A DNA stretch of 53,896 nucleotides from Chloroflexota bacterium (GTDB lineage: Bacteria > Chloroflexota > Anaerolineae > Anaerolineales > Villigracilaceae): NCBI GenBank assembly GCA_013388685.1, contig JACAET010000056.1, positions 1 through 53,896 on the forward strand, written 5' to 3'. Each line of letters begins with the position of its first letter. The first letter of the stretch is position 1. Shown here one piece after another: positions 43,396 to 51,511 of this stretch. The notes below the pieces were generated by a model. The model had not been told where the DNA came from and did not search any database. It saw nothing but the letters and a program-made list of their open reading frames with translations. The translations under genes were made by a program, and so were the position numbers.

Positions 43396-44154
43396 TTATC
43401 TGCCAGCCGCCCTCACAATGGCGGCAAACTCCTCCGCTTTCAGGCTTGCGCCGCCCACCAGCGCCCCATCAATTTCAGGCTGCTGGAAGAATTCCGACGC
43501 GTTCGCCGCCGTGACCGACCCGCCGTACAGGATGCGGATCGCCTGCGCGTTTTCCTCGCCGAACAACCGGCTCAGGGCTGGACGAATCACCTGTCCATGC
43601 ACAGCATTGGCATTTTCCCCGCTGGAGGCTTTTCCTGTGCCAATTGCCCACACCGGCTCATACGCGACCACAATGCGCGAAGCGCTGGCAGGAGCGACGT
43701 CTGCAAGACCCAAATTGATTTGGCGCAGAACCACTTCCGAGGTCCGCCCGGATTCGTACTCATCCAGCGTTTCGCCCACGCAGACGATGGGCGTCAGGTC
43801 ATGTTTGAGAGCCGTCTGCAGTTTCTTGTTGACCATCGAGTCCGTTTCGCCGAAATACGTGCGCCGCTCCGAGTGACCGAGGATGACGTAGTTGCACAAC
43901 TCCTTCACCATGCCCGGCGAGATCTCGCCGGTGAATGCGCCTTTTTCTTCCCAGTGCATATCTTGTGCGCCAAGCCCAATGCCGCTGTCATTCAGCATCG
44001 AAGCGACAGCAAAGAGCGAGGTGAATGGCGGGCAGAGCACCTTTTCCACGCCGCGAATGTCCATCAGCGGACCAAGCAGCTGCGAGACGAGTTCGCGCGC
44101 CTCGGCGGCGGTTTTATTCATCTTCCAGTTTCCAGCAACGAAGGGTTTTCTCAT
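43396..44154 (-). CDS. tpiA: Triosephosphate isomerase
   Basis: A 252-residue TIM-barrel enzyme of normal length. The active-site residues are K11 in GNWKMNK, H94 in LGHSERR and E166 in AYEPVWAIGTG; the phosphate-binding YGGSV is at 210-214 and VGGASL near 233. It interconverts dihydroxyacetone phosphate and glyceraldehyde 3-phosphate in glycolysis. It lies downstream of gap and pgk on the same strand but is separated from pgk by a Ser/Thr kinase gene, an unusual interruption of the gap-pgk-tpi order. Confidence 0.98.
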   Translation of the reverse strand: MRKPFVAGNWKMNKTAAEARELVSQLLGPLMDIRGVEKVLCPPFTSLFAVASMLNDSGIGLGAQDMHWEEKGAFTGEISPGMVKELCNYVILGHSERRTYFGETDSMVNKKLQTALKHDLTPIVCVGETLDEYESGRTSEVVLRQINLGLADVAPASASRIVVAYEPVWAIGTGKASSGENANAVHGQVIRPALSRLFGEENAQAIRILYGGSVTAANASEFFQQPEIDGALVGGASLKAEEFAAIVRAAGR

Positions 44155-44243
44155 TTGTTCTCGCTTGTTGGATTTGATTTGTTGAATGCTATCTATCGTC
44201 AGGGTTATTCAAAAATCCTTCGAGACAATTCGAGCAGGGCTGG

Positions 44244-46052
44244 TTATTGATGCTCGCTCATTAGGATCTCCGCCCGTTCCTTGACCCAGCCCGGCACCCG
44301 CGGCGACTGGATCAAATCCTGCAATATTCTGCGCGGCTCCAAAACAGCGCCTTCGCCATACATGACCTCGGCATTCAACAAGCGGGTCAGATACCAGTCG
44401 GGTTGAGTGCGCAGGAGTTCGTCCAGTTCACGGCGGGCAATTTCCATGTTATCGTGAAGTAGGGCGTAACGCGATTGCCCAAATAACGCCAGCCCCGGTT
44501 CGCTTTCCCTCAACGCATCGAGCGGCAGATAGAACAGGAACTCATCCATCGCGGCGGCAAAGTAAAAACTTGATTCAAAGCGTTCACGCACGTCGGGAGG
44601 TACTTGTCCGTTCTGTTCCTTGAAGATTTGCGCGGCGCGTGAATACACATACGCCGCGCCGATATATTGTCCGGCATCGTAAAGTTGCGCGCCGGCTTCG
44701 ATCAGGAAATCGCCCTGGTTTCCGCTGAGAGCGATCAGTTGATTCACCTCATCCATCGAACGTTTCAGGTCGTTTGCATGCCAGGCGTCCAGCGCCCGTT
44801 TCAAATACGCTCCAGCATCGGGGCGCGGTTGATCCGGTTGTTCAACAGGAGGCGAAACAACGGGCTCACCGGGAACCGCAGTGGATACCTGCGGCTGGCG
44901 CGGAAGCAACCGCGCGAACAGATTCCTGTTACGGGCAACTGCCAATCCACCGACGCAAAGGATGACAACCAACGCCGCGCCGACCCATAGAATAAATGGA
45001 GAACGCTTCGTTTTGGACAGTTCGGCACGCTCAGGACTGCGCCCCGGAACCGATTCGATTGTCCCGGGCTGTTCCTCTGCCCTGACAACCGTCTCAGGCA
45101 CGCCCGCAACTTTCGTCGGCGGCGCTGTTTCATTGCTCGCGGTCAACACGGGAGCGCTGACCGCTTTTTCACCGAGCGGAACGACCGGCGAAATGCCAAC
45201 TCCAGCCCCTTGACTTGGAACTCCCGCCTCGTTCCAAGCCGCCTTGAACGCAGAAGCCAATTGTGCGGCATCTTCAAAGCGATCCTCGCGTTCCTTGGCG
45301 AGCGCTTTCAACAACACGCGCTCGATCGGCTCAGGCACGTTGGGGTTGACTGTACGCGGCAACGGCATGGGAGAATAGATGTGGTCGTGGATGATCGAGA
45401 AGGGCGTATCCGCGTTGAAGGGCACTTTCCCAACCACCATTTCGTACAGCATCACACCGAACGAATACAGGTCGGTGCGCTGGTCGAGGTCCGCCCTGCC
45501 CATTGCCTGTTCGGGTGAGATGTATTGCGGCGTGCCCATGATCGTGTCGGACGAAAGGGTCGACTCGCCGGATTGCGCGATGCGCGCCAGCCCAAAATCT
45601 GCCAGGTAGACCTGTCCGTCGGTCGCAATGAGCACATTCGAAGGTTTGATGTCGCGGTGTAAAACCCCCTGCCTGTGTGCGTACGCCAACGCCGACCCGA
45701 CCGCGTCCACGATCTTCGTGATTTCCTCCGAAGTCAATGGACCCTGGTCCATGCGCGCTTTGAGAGTGATCCCCTCGATGAACTTCATGACGAGGTAGGG
45801 TCGTTTCTCGTGTTCGGCATAATCGTAAACCGGGACGATGTTCGGGTGTTCGAGTTTTGCCACCACCCGCGCCTCGCGCTGGAAACGCGCTTCGAAGTTC
45901 GGGTCCTGGTTGAAGGCGGGATGAAGGACCTTGAGCGCAACATACCGATCCAGCGAGGCGTGATATGCCTTGAATACGGTCGCCATCCCGCCCTGACCGA
46001 ATTGTTCGATGACCCGATACGGACCTATGTTTTCTCCGACATTGAATGACAT
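44244..46052 (-). CDS. Transmembrane Ser/Thr protein kinase (PknB-like)
   Basis: A 602-residue protein. The kinase domain (12-270) has the Gly-rich loop GQGGMA (19-24), K41, E60, HRDIKPSN with D134, K136 and N139, DFG at 152-154 and the MGTPQYISPEQ activation-segment end. A basic/Pro/Thr-rich linker (about 275-350) leads to one membrane helix (about 352-372), and residues 410-602 form a helical extracytoplasmic region that looks like TPR-type repeats; there are no PASTA domains. It probably senses an envelope signal and phosphorylates cytoplasmic targets. Its place between pgk and tpiA raises the possibility that glycolytic enzymes are substrates, but that is inference only. Confidence 0.92.
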   Translation of the reverse strand: MSFNVGENIGPYRVIEQFGQGGMATVFKAYHASLDRYVALKVLHPAFNQDPNFEARFQREARVVAKLEHPNIVPVYDYAEHEKRPYLVMKFIEGITLKARMDQGPLTSEEITKIVDAVGSALAYAHRQGVLHRDIKPSNVLIATDGQVYLADFGLARIAQSGESTLSSDTIMGTPQYISPEQAMGRADLDQRTDLYSFGVMLYEMVVGKVPFNADTPFSIIHDHIYSPMPLPRTVNPNVPEPIERVLLKALAKEREDRFEDAAQLASAFKAAWNEAGVPSQGAGVGISPVVPLGEKAVSAPVLTASNETAPPTKVAGVPETVVRAEEQPGTIESVPGRSPERAELSKTKRSPFILWVGAALVVILCVGGLAVARNRNLFARLLPRQPQVSTAVPGEPVVSPPVEQPDQPRPDAGAYLKRALDAWHANDLKRSMDEVNQLIALSGNQGDFLIEAGAQLYDAGQYIGAAYVYSRAAQIFKEQNGQVPPDVRERFESSFYFAAAMDEFLFYLPLDALRESEPGLALFGQSRYALLHDNMEIARRELDELLRTQPDWYLTRLLNAEVMYGEGAVLEPRRILQDLIQSPRVPGWVKERAEILMSEHQ

Positions 46053-46128
46053 GAGAACCTCTATTCAAAGATCGAACGGCAACCTTATTTTACATGACAA
46101 TCCCGCCCCACAAACATGACAAACAAAG

Positions 46129-46158
46129 AACAGGATGAGCATTGACACCCATCCTGTT
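46129..46158 (-). terminator. Possible terminator after pgk
   Basis: AACAGGATG (46129-46137) and CATCCTGTT (46150-46158) form a nine-pair stem with a 12-base loop. On the minus strand it is followed by CTTTGTTTGTC, a T-rich run. It lies downstream of pgk and just before the kinase gene, so the kinase may have its own promoter or depend on read-through. Confidence 0.55.
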
Positions 46159-46265
46159 ACACGCACGCGCAGGAGCGTAGAAGAGACGCGGCACATGGAT
46201 AGTAAAAGTCCGGCGTCCCGTCTCTTGATTTTTAAAGAACACGAAAGTCTCCGCTCGACGCGATG

Positions 46266-47438
46266 TTATTTATCGTTCAATGCCGCCACACCGGGCAGTT
46301 CCTTTCCCTCGAGGAATTCCAGCGATGCGCCGCCGCCTGTGGAGACATGCGTCATCTGTTTGGCAACGCCCGCCTTCTTGACCGCACTGGCGCTGTCGCC
46401 GCCGCCGATGACGGTGATCGCGCCGGATTCCGCCAGCATGCGGGCGAGGGCAAACGTCCCTTCGGCAAATTTCGGCATTTCGAACACACCCACCGGTCCG
46501 TTCCACACGATGAGTTTGGCGCCGGTCAACGCCTGTTTGTACAGGTCGAGGGTTTTCGATCCCACATCGAGCATACGCCAGCCGGCGGGAATCTTGTCCA
46601 CATCCACAATTTGAGTGTCCGCTTCAGAATCGAAGCGGTCGGCAATGACCGCATCCACCGGCAGAATGAGTTTGTCGCCAGATTTCGCCATGAGTGCCCT
46701 GGCAGTTTCGAGGGAGGCTTCTTCAACCAGGCTGTCTTGCATGTTGAGCCCTTTTGCGGCGAGGAAAGTATTCGCCATGCCGCCACCGATGATCAACCTG
46801 TCGCATTTGGCAAGCAGGGTTTTGACAACCAAAATCTTATCGCTGATTTTTGCCCCGCCTAGAATGGCAATGTAGGGATGTTCGGGGTTGGCGACGGCTT
46901 TGCCGAGATATTCGAGTTCCTGCTCCATGAGGAAGCCAGCGACAGCCGGCAAAAAGCGGGCGATTCCCTCGGTGGAGGCATGAGCGCGGTGCGCGGAACC
47001 GAACGCATCGTTGACATAGACATCTGCCAGCGCCGCCATTTTCTTTGCCAGCTCGAGATCGTTCTTTTCCTCTCCCGGATGGAAGCGGGTGTTTTCCAGC
47101 ATGAGGACTTCGCCAGGCTTGAGCGCCCTCGCCATCGCCTCCACTTCAGGACCGACACACTCGGGCGCCATTTTGACGGGAATCCCCAACAGTGAAGATA
47201 AGACTTCGGCAGCCGGGCGCAGGCTGAATTCCGGGTCTGGACCGCCTTTCGGGCGTCCGAGGTGGCTGGCAAGCAGAAGCGAGGCGCCCTGTTCGAGGCA
47301 ATACTGGATGGTCGGCAGGGCGGCGCGGATGCGCTTGTCATCGGTGACCTTGCCCTCTGCCATGGGCACGTTGAAATCCACGCGCATAAAGACGCGCTTG
47401 CCTTTCAGATCAATGTCTCTTACGGTTTTTTTGTTCAT
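46266..47438 (-). CDS. pgk: Phosphoglycerate kinase
   Basis: A 390-residue enzyme of standard length. N-terminal RVDFNVPM and the HLGRPKG segment form the 3-phosphoglycerate site; the C-terminal domain has [20 protein letters not shown] and [13 protein letters not shown] for nucleotide binding. It makes ATP from 1,3-bisphosphoglycerate. The start at 47438 ([16 protein letters not shown]) is chosen over a longer frame to 47498, because the extra residues fall in the palindromic spacer and have no homology. It follows gap on the same strand after about 76 bases. Confidence 0.97.
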   Translation of the reverse strand: MNKKTVRDIDLKGKRVFMRVDFNVPMAEGKVTDDKRIRAALPTIQYCLEQGASLLLASHLGRPKGGPDPEFSLRPAAEVLSSLLGIPVKMAPECVGPEVEAMARALKPGEVLMLENTRFHPGEEKNDLELAKKMAALADVYVNDAFGSAHRAHASTEGIARFLPAVAGFLMEQELEYLGKAVANPEHPYIAILGGAKISDKILVVKTLLAKCDRLIIGGGMANTFLAAKGLNMQDSLVEEASLETARALMAKSGDKLILPVDAVIADRFDSEADTQIVDVDKIPAGWRMLDVGSKTLDLYKQALTGAKLIVWNGPVGVFEMPKFAEGTFALARMLAESGAITVIGGGDSASAVKKAGVAKQMTHVSTGGGASLEFLEGKELPGVAALNDK

Positions 47439-47460
47439 GATTTTCTCGGTAGATTCGTAG

Positions 47461-47516
47461 ATTGGTAAATTAGAAAAATTGGTAGATCGGGTTGCCAATC
47501 TACCAATTTACCAATT
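47461..47516. repeat. Nested palindrome between gap and pgk
   Basis: AAATTGGTAGAT (47476-47487) is the exact inverted complement of ATCTACCAATTT (47498-47509), and ATTGGTAAAT (47461-47470) is the inverted complement of ATTTACCAAT (47506-47515). The two stems share bases, so alternative foldings are possible, and the last bases include the gap stop codon. It may be a processing or attenuation site inside the glycolytic message. Confidence 0.7.
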
Positions 47517-48573
47517 ACAGGCTCTTCGCCATCAACGCTGCCAGGTCGGCAGTGCGGCACGAGTAGCCCCATTCATTGTCGTACCAGGTGACAACCTTGA
47601 CGAAGTTGCTCTTCTCTTTGCCAAGTACCATGGTGAATTGCAGGTCAACGGAGGAGGAGTGCGGGTCGCCTTTGAAGTCAATGCTGACGAGCGGTTCGTC
47701 CACCGCCTGCAGAATGCCCTGGAAACGGGGCTGTCTGGCGGCTTCACGGAACGCCTGACGGAGTTCCTCGGTGGTGGTTTCCTTTTCGAGTTCGGCAGTG
47801 AAATCCACGATGGACACGGTGCTGGTCGGCACGCGCAAGGCATAACCGTCGAATTTGCCCTTGAGGTCGGGAATAACCAGCGCAACTGCCTTGGCGGCGC
47901 CGGTGGTGGTCGGGATGATGCTCATGGCGGCGGCGCGGGCGCGGCGCAGGTCGGAGTGCGGCAGGTCGAGAATTTTCTGGTCGTTGGTGTAGGCATGCAC
48001 GGTGGTCATGAAGCCGCGTTTGATGGTAAAGGCATCGTGGACCACTTTTGCAGCGGGCGCCAGGCAGTTAGTGGTGCAGGAGGCGTTCGAGACTACATGA
48101 TGCGTTGCCGGGTCGTATTTGTCTTCGTTCACGCCCAGCACAACGGTCAGGTCTTCGCCTTCAGCGGGGGCAGTGATGATAACCTTTTTCGCGCCGCCCC
48201 TGGTGATATGGTTGACAGCGCCTTTGACCGCCTTCCCTTTTTTGTTCACGCCGTCTTCTTTGATGGTGAACAAGCCGGTGCCTTCGATGACAATTTCCAC
48301 GCCAAGATCGCTCCAGGGAATTGCCGCCGGGTCGGTCTCTTTGAAGGCTTTGAGTTTTTTGCCGTCAATCAACAAGCCGTCGTCCATCACTTCCACAGTG
48401 CCGTTGAAGCGCCCGTAGTTCGAGTCGTACTTGAGCAGGTGCGCCATGGTCTTCATGTCGCCAATGTCGTTGAAGGCAACAACTTCCAACTCACTGGGAT
48501 ATTTGTCGCGAATCGCCTTGAGAACCTGGCGACCAATGCGTCCAAATCCATTAATGCCAACTTTTACAGCCAT
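47515..48573 (-). CDS. gap: Glyceraldehyde-3-phosphate dehydrogenase, type I
   Basis: A 352-residue enzyme, slightly longer than the usual 330-340. The NAD-binding [10 protein letters not shown] is at 6-15, with N35-D36 (FNDI) suggesting NAD rather than NADP preference. The catalytic cysteine is C166 in [12 protein letters not shown] and the partner histidine is H193 in [10 protein letters not shown]. It oxidises glyceraldehyde 3-phosphate to 1,3-bisphosphoglycerate. ATG at 48573 is preceded by GGAGG with a six-base spacer; a TTG six bases earlier would leave no spacer. TATACT on the minus strand (48603-48608) is a possible -10 for the gap-pgk unit. Confidence 0.98.
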   Translation of the reverse strand: MAVKVGINGFGRIGRQVLKAIRDKYPSELEVVAFNDIGDMKTMAHLLKYDSNYGRFNGTVEVMDDGLLIDGKKLKAFKETDPAAIPWSDLGVEIVIEGTGLFTIKEDGVNKKGKAVKGAVNHITRGGAKKVIITAPAEGEDLTVVLGVNEDKYDPATHHVVSNASCTTNCLAPAAKVVHDAFTIKRGFMTTVHAYTNDQKILDLPHSDLRRARAAAMSIIPTTTGAAKAVALVIPDLKGKFDGYALRVPTSTVSIVDFTAELEKETTTEELRQAFREAARQPRFQGILQAVDEPLVSIDFKGDPHSSSVDLQFTMVLGKEKSNFVKVVTWYDNEWGYSCRTADLAALMAKSL

Positions 48574-48692
48574 AATCAACCTCCAGGTTTGATTTGTGAT
48601 GAAGTATACAAAATGATTGTATCACAGAGAATTCAGGGGCAAATGATGACAAAAGTAACTTTAACGTAAATTCGGGATAAGACGATTGTGAG

Positions 48693-48730
48693 GCAAGTCT
48701 CCGACTTGTCCGCGCAAGTCAGAGACTTGC
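48693..48730. repeat. Perfect long hairpin downstream of yvcK
   Basis: GCAAGTCTC (48693-48701) pairs with GAGACTTGC (48722-48730) and, after one C-A mismatch, GACTTG pairs with CAAGTC around a TCCGCG loop. The outer and inner arms carry the same CAAGTC/GACTTG word, so the element is self-similar. It lies in the 265-base gap between yvcK and gap, with no coding sequence, and may be a REP-like dispersed repeat and a yvcK terminator. Confidence 0.75.
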
Positions 48731-48761
48731 GTTACGTAGCGGCGCGATATTCGTGCAGGGA

Positions 48762-48819
48762 GGACGTTAGAGAACGTCCGCCTACAGCATAAGAGACGCT
48801 CTCTAGCGCCGAACTTTGC
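48762..48819. repeat. Hairpin plus copy A of yvcK-flanking repeat
   Basis: GGACGTT (48762-48768), loop AGAG and AACGTCC (48773-48779) form a perfect hairpin. The segment 48769-48819, starting AGAGAACGTCCGC and ending ACTTTGC, is similar in sequence and order to 50230-50283 on the other side of yvcK. Confidence 0.6.
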
Positions 48820-48844
48820 GCTGTAATACGAACTGACGTTAACT

Positions 48845-50164
48845 TTATTCCAACGGTCCGGTGTACTCTGCCAGAATGGTCGTCAATGCCTCTGCCAGTT
48901 TCTTCGAGTCGTGCCGCCAGGGATATGCCGCATCTGCCAGGTCTGCACAGCGGACACGCCCATCCGCCAGCGATTTTTCGTCCACCTGCACCCACTGCGA
49001 GTCATCGAGCAATTGTCCGTTGTAGTTGTCGTTGCACAACACCACATTGAAGAGTCTCTCCCCCACATGCTCCTCCAACACCCGCACATGATCATGGCAC
49101 GAATACAGGTCGGTTTCCCCTTTTTGCGTGGCGATGTTGCTCACATACACTTTGATTGCCCGGCTCGCCCGAATGGCGCCCAGCAAATCGTGCACCAGCA
49201 GGTTGGGCAGGAGGCTGGTGTAAAGACTGCCCGGTCCTACGACAATCATATCGGCGTTGAGCAGGGCGCGGATGACCGGCGGGTACGCCGAAGCGTCGTT
49301 CGGCTCCAGCCAGACGCGCTGGACGCGCCCAAGCATTTGCGGGATACGGCTCTCCCCCTCCACCCGAACCTGGTTCAACGAATGGGGCAGTCGCATATCT
49401 GCGACCAGTTTCACATTGTGGAGCGTGGAAGGAAGCACACGCCCACCCACCGAGAGTACCTTGCCCGACTCGGCAATGGCGCTCTCGAAACTGCCGGTAA
49501 TCTCCGCCAGCGCGGTGATGAACAGATTGCCAAACGAATGACCGTCTAGATTGCCCGCGCCGCTGAACCGATACTGAAACAGCTGGGTGATCATCTGCTC
49601 ATCGTTCGAGAGTGCCGCCAGGCAATTGCGAATGTCGCCCGGCGGCAGGATGCCGAAACTCTCACGCAAACGCCCCGAAGACCCGCCGTCATCCGCCACC
49701 GTAACGACCGCCGTCAGGTTGCGGGTATAGGCTTTCAGTCCGCGCAGAAGCGTGGCAAGACCATGCCCGCCGCCGATGGCAACGATACGCGGTCCACGCT
49801 CACGACGGCGAAAGTTCGCCAAATCCTCCACCACAGCGCGCCCCGGGCGAATATAAGGACGCAGAAGCGAACGGTTCAACTGCCAGATGCCATACGCCAC
49901 CAGCCCAATGCCCAGCCCCGCAAAAATTGCCACACGCAAGCCGCGCGGCAAAAAACGCAGAGAAGCGTATGAAAGGAGGGTCAAGAGGATGGGGTTTGTC
50001 GAATCGGTGCGGTACAAATCCAGCAAAAAGATGGCAAGCCCCACGCCAAGCAGGGTAATCCCCAACAAAACCAGCAAAAACCAGCGTTTTACTCCCAGCC
50101 CCGGCACAAACCACCGCCCCAGTCCCCGAATATTTTTCAAAAAACGGTCATTTTTTTCGCTCAT
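48845..50164 (-). CDS. YvcK/CofD-like protein with N-terminal membrane helices
   Basis: A 439-residue protein. Residues 1-25 are cytoplasmic and basic, helices lie at about 28-50 and 76-96, and the CofD/YvcK domain occupies 115-439. GGGHGLATLLRGLK (131-144) and ADDGGSSGRLR (157-167) form the nucleotide-sugar-binding site; GPGSLYTSL lies near 305-315. YvcK proteins bind UDP-GlcNAc and are needed for growth on gluconeogenic carbon sources and for cell shape, through control of peptidoglycan synthesis. The membrane anchor is an addition relative to the Bacillus protein. A good promoter (TTGACT, 17 bases, TAGACT) ends nine bases from the ATG. Confidence 0.9.
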   Translation of the reverse strand: MSEKNDRFLKNIRGLGRWFVPGLGVKRWFLLVLLGITLLGVGLAIFLLDLYRTDSTNPILLTLLSYASLRFLPRGLRVAIFAGLGIGLVAYGIWQLNRSLLRPYIRPGRAVVEDLANFRRRERGPRIVAIGGGHGLATLLRGLKAYTRNLTAVVTVADDGGSSGRLRESFGILPPGDIRNCLAALSNDEQMITQLFQYRFSGAGNLDGHSFGNLFITALAEITGSFESAIAESGKVLSVGGRVLPSTLHNVKLVADMRLPHSLNQVRVEGESRIPQMLGRVQRVWLEPNDASAYPPVIRALLNADMIVVGPGSLYTSLLPNLLVHDLLGAIRASRAIKVYVSNIATQKGETDLYSCHDHVRVLEEHVGERLFNVVLCNDNYNGQLLDDSQWVQVDEKSLADGRVRCADLADAAYPWRHDSKKLAEALTTILAEYTGPLE

Positions 50165-50173
50165 GGTGAAATG

Positions 50174-50202
50174 AGTCTAGCAGGGAGGGCGTGCAAAGTC
50201 AA
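50174..50202 (-). promoter_or_regulatory. Promoter of yvcK-like gene
   Basis: On the minus strand TTGACT (50202-50197) and TAGACT (50179-50174) are separated by 17 bases. Only nine bases separate the -10 from the ATG at 50164, so the message would be leaderless or nearly so. No Shine-Dalgarno sequence is present. Confidence 0.65.
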
Positions 50203-50229
50203 TCGAAGACCCGGCAGGCAAGCGCCGGG

Positions 50230-50283
50230 AGAGAACGTCCGCGTATGCCAAAGCGGGAGACGCGCTCGAGTGTCGGACTTTGC
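50230..50283. repeat. Copy B of yvcK-flanking repeat
   Basis: Begins AGAGAACGTCCGC (identical over 13 bases to copy A) and ends ACTTTGC, with GGAGACGCGCTCGAG in place of AGAGACGCTCTCTAG. It lacks the left arm of the copy A hairpin. It lies between yvcK and the ROK kinase gene, which are divergently transcribed. Confidence 0.5.
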
Positions 50284-50306
50284 TAAAGATACCCGGAGGT
50301 CTCGGT

Positions 50307-50312
50307 TATAAT
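50307..50312 (+). promoter_or_regulatory. Candidate -10 element of ROK gene
   Basis: A perfect TATAAT ends seven bases before the ATG at 50320, the same distance as in the cysteine desulfurase gene. A GGAGGT at 50295-50300 is upstream of the expected transcript start and so cannot serve as ribosome binding site. The -35 region is weak. Confidence 0.5.
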
Positions 50313-50319
50313 TGCCGCC

Positions 50320-51285
50320 ATGAGCCTGATCATCGCCATAGACATCGGCGGCACACACATTCGCACCGCCGCTTACCCCCCCGGCAGCATCAAACCTCTC
50401 GCACACCACAAGACCCGCTCGCTCGCCCAAACCCCCGGCGTATTCGACCGCCTCCTCAAAGCCATCGAAGCCGTATGGCAGGAGGGCAAGGTTTCAGCGC
50501 TTGGAATCGCTTCGCCGGGTCCTCTCGACCCGCACAGCGGCATCATCCTCGATACGCCCAACATCCCCGAATGGGCAAATTTCCCGGTTGCGCCTAAACT
50601 CTCCGAACGGTTTGGCGTGCCGGTGTACCTAGACAACGACGCCAACCTGGCAGGGCTTGCCGAATGGCAGTATGGTGCCGGCAGGGGGCACAGCGACATG
50701 GTCTATCTCACCATCAGCACCGGCGTAGGCGGCGGCGTGATAAGCAACAACCACTTGATTCAGGGCTATCGCGGCATGGGCGCAGAACTGGGTCACATGA
50801 TGATTGACCCAAACGGTCCCTTGTGCGGATGCGGTCACCCCGGACATATCGAGTCGTTTTCTTCGGGACCCGCCATCGCGCGCTATGTCAACGAGCGGAT
50901 TCAAGCCGGCGACAAAACCACGCTTCAAGCAGACCCGAACCTGACTCCCGCCCAAATAGCCGATGCCGCCCTGAAAGGGGACCGGCTTGCGATCTCAGCC
51001 TATGCGCGCGCGGGCGAGTATCTCGGCATGGCTGTGGCGAATTATCTTGCCATTTTCGACCCGTCCATTCTGATTTTTGGCGGCGGGGTCTCGCAGGCTG
51101 GCGATTTACTGTTCAAGCCCTTCGAGGAAAGCCTGCGTCGGCATGTCTTCCACCCGCATTATCTGGATAACCTGACCATTACCAGAGCCGCCCTGGGAGA
51201 TGACGCCGGCTTGCTGGGAGCGCTGGCGCTGGCGAGGCTTTCGCTGGCTGAAAAGGAAAAGGTAAGTGCAGGTCAAGATGTGTAA
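50320..51285 (+). CDS. ROK family sugar kinase (glucokinase-like)
   Basis: A 321-residue ROK protein without an N-terminal DNA-binding domain, so it is a kinase rather than a repressor. Phosphate-binding DIGGTH is at 8-13, catalytic D107 is in LDNDAN, the STGVGGGV loop is at 133-140, and E156/H159 of GAELGH contact sugar and zinc. The zinc motif is CGCGHPGHIE: C169 and C171 are kept but the usual third cysteine is H176. It probably phosphorylates glucose or N-acetylglucosamine/mannosamine, feeding glycolysis or amino-sugar metabolism next to yvcK. The final residues KEKVSAGQDV are not conserved in the family. Confidence 0.92.
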   Translation: MSLIIAIDIGGTHIRTAAYPPGSIKPLAHHKTRSLAQTPGVFDRLLKAIEAVWQEGKVSALGIASPGPLDPHSGIILDTPNIPEWANFPVAPKLSERFGVPVYLDNDANLAGLAEWQYGAGRGHSDMVYLTISTGVGGGVISNNHLIQGYRGMGAELGHMMIDPNGPLCGCGHPGHIESFSSGPAIARYVNERIQAGDKTTLQADPNLTPAQIADAALKGDRLAISAYARAGEYLGMAVANYLAIFDPSILIFGGGVSQAGDLLFKPFEESLRRHVFHPHYLDNLTITRAALGDDAGLLGALALARLSLAEKEKVSAGQDV

Positions 51286-51511
51286 GTCAGAGTTTTTCAC
51301 GCGTCCTTTATGGATGGCAACTAAATGGTGGACAGCCGACCGGGTGGGGTAAAGGCTGATTTCGTAGACGCAGGCTCCGGCTGAGAAAGCCGCGCTTTGT
51401 CCGTTATGGGCAGGGCGAAACGTTTTTACAATCCCATTTATCCCATTTATTATCAAAACAGGCGCTTGCTGTCGTTTTTACGGCGGCAGGCTGATTGGTA
51501 AGGAGTTTCCC
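51286..51511. other. Intergenic region with short direct repeat
   Basis: A 226-base gap between the ROK kinase and aminotransferase genes. It holds two adjacent copies of TCCCATTTA (51432-51440 and 51441-51449) in an AT-rich patch that could include the aminotransferase promoter. I see no RNA gene or open frame with credible features. Confidence 0.5.
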
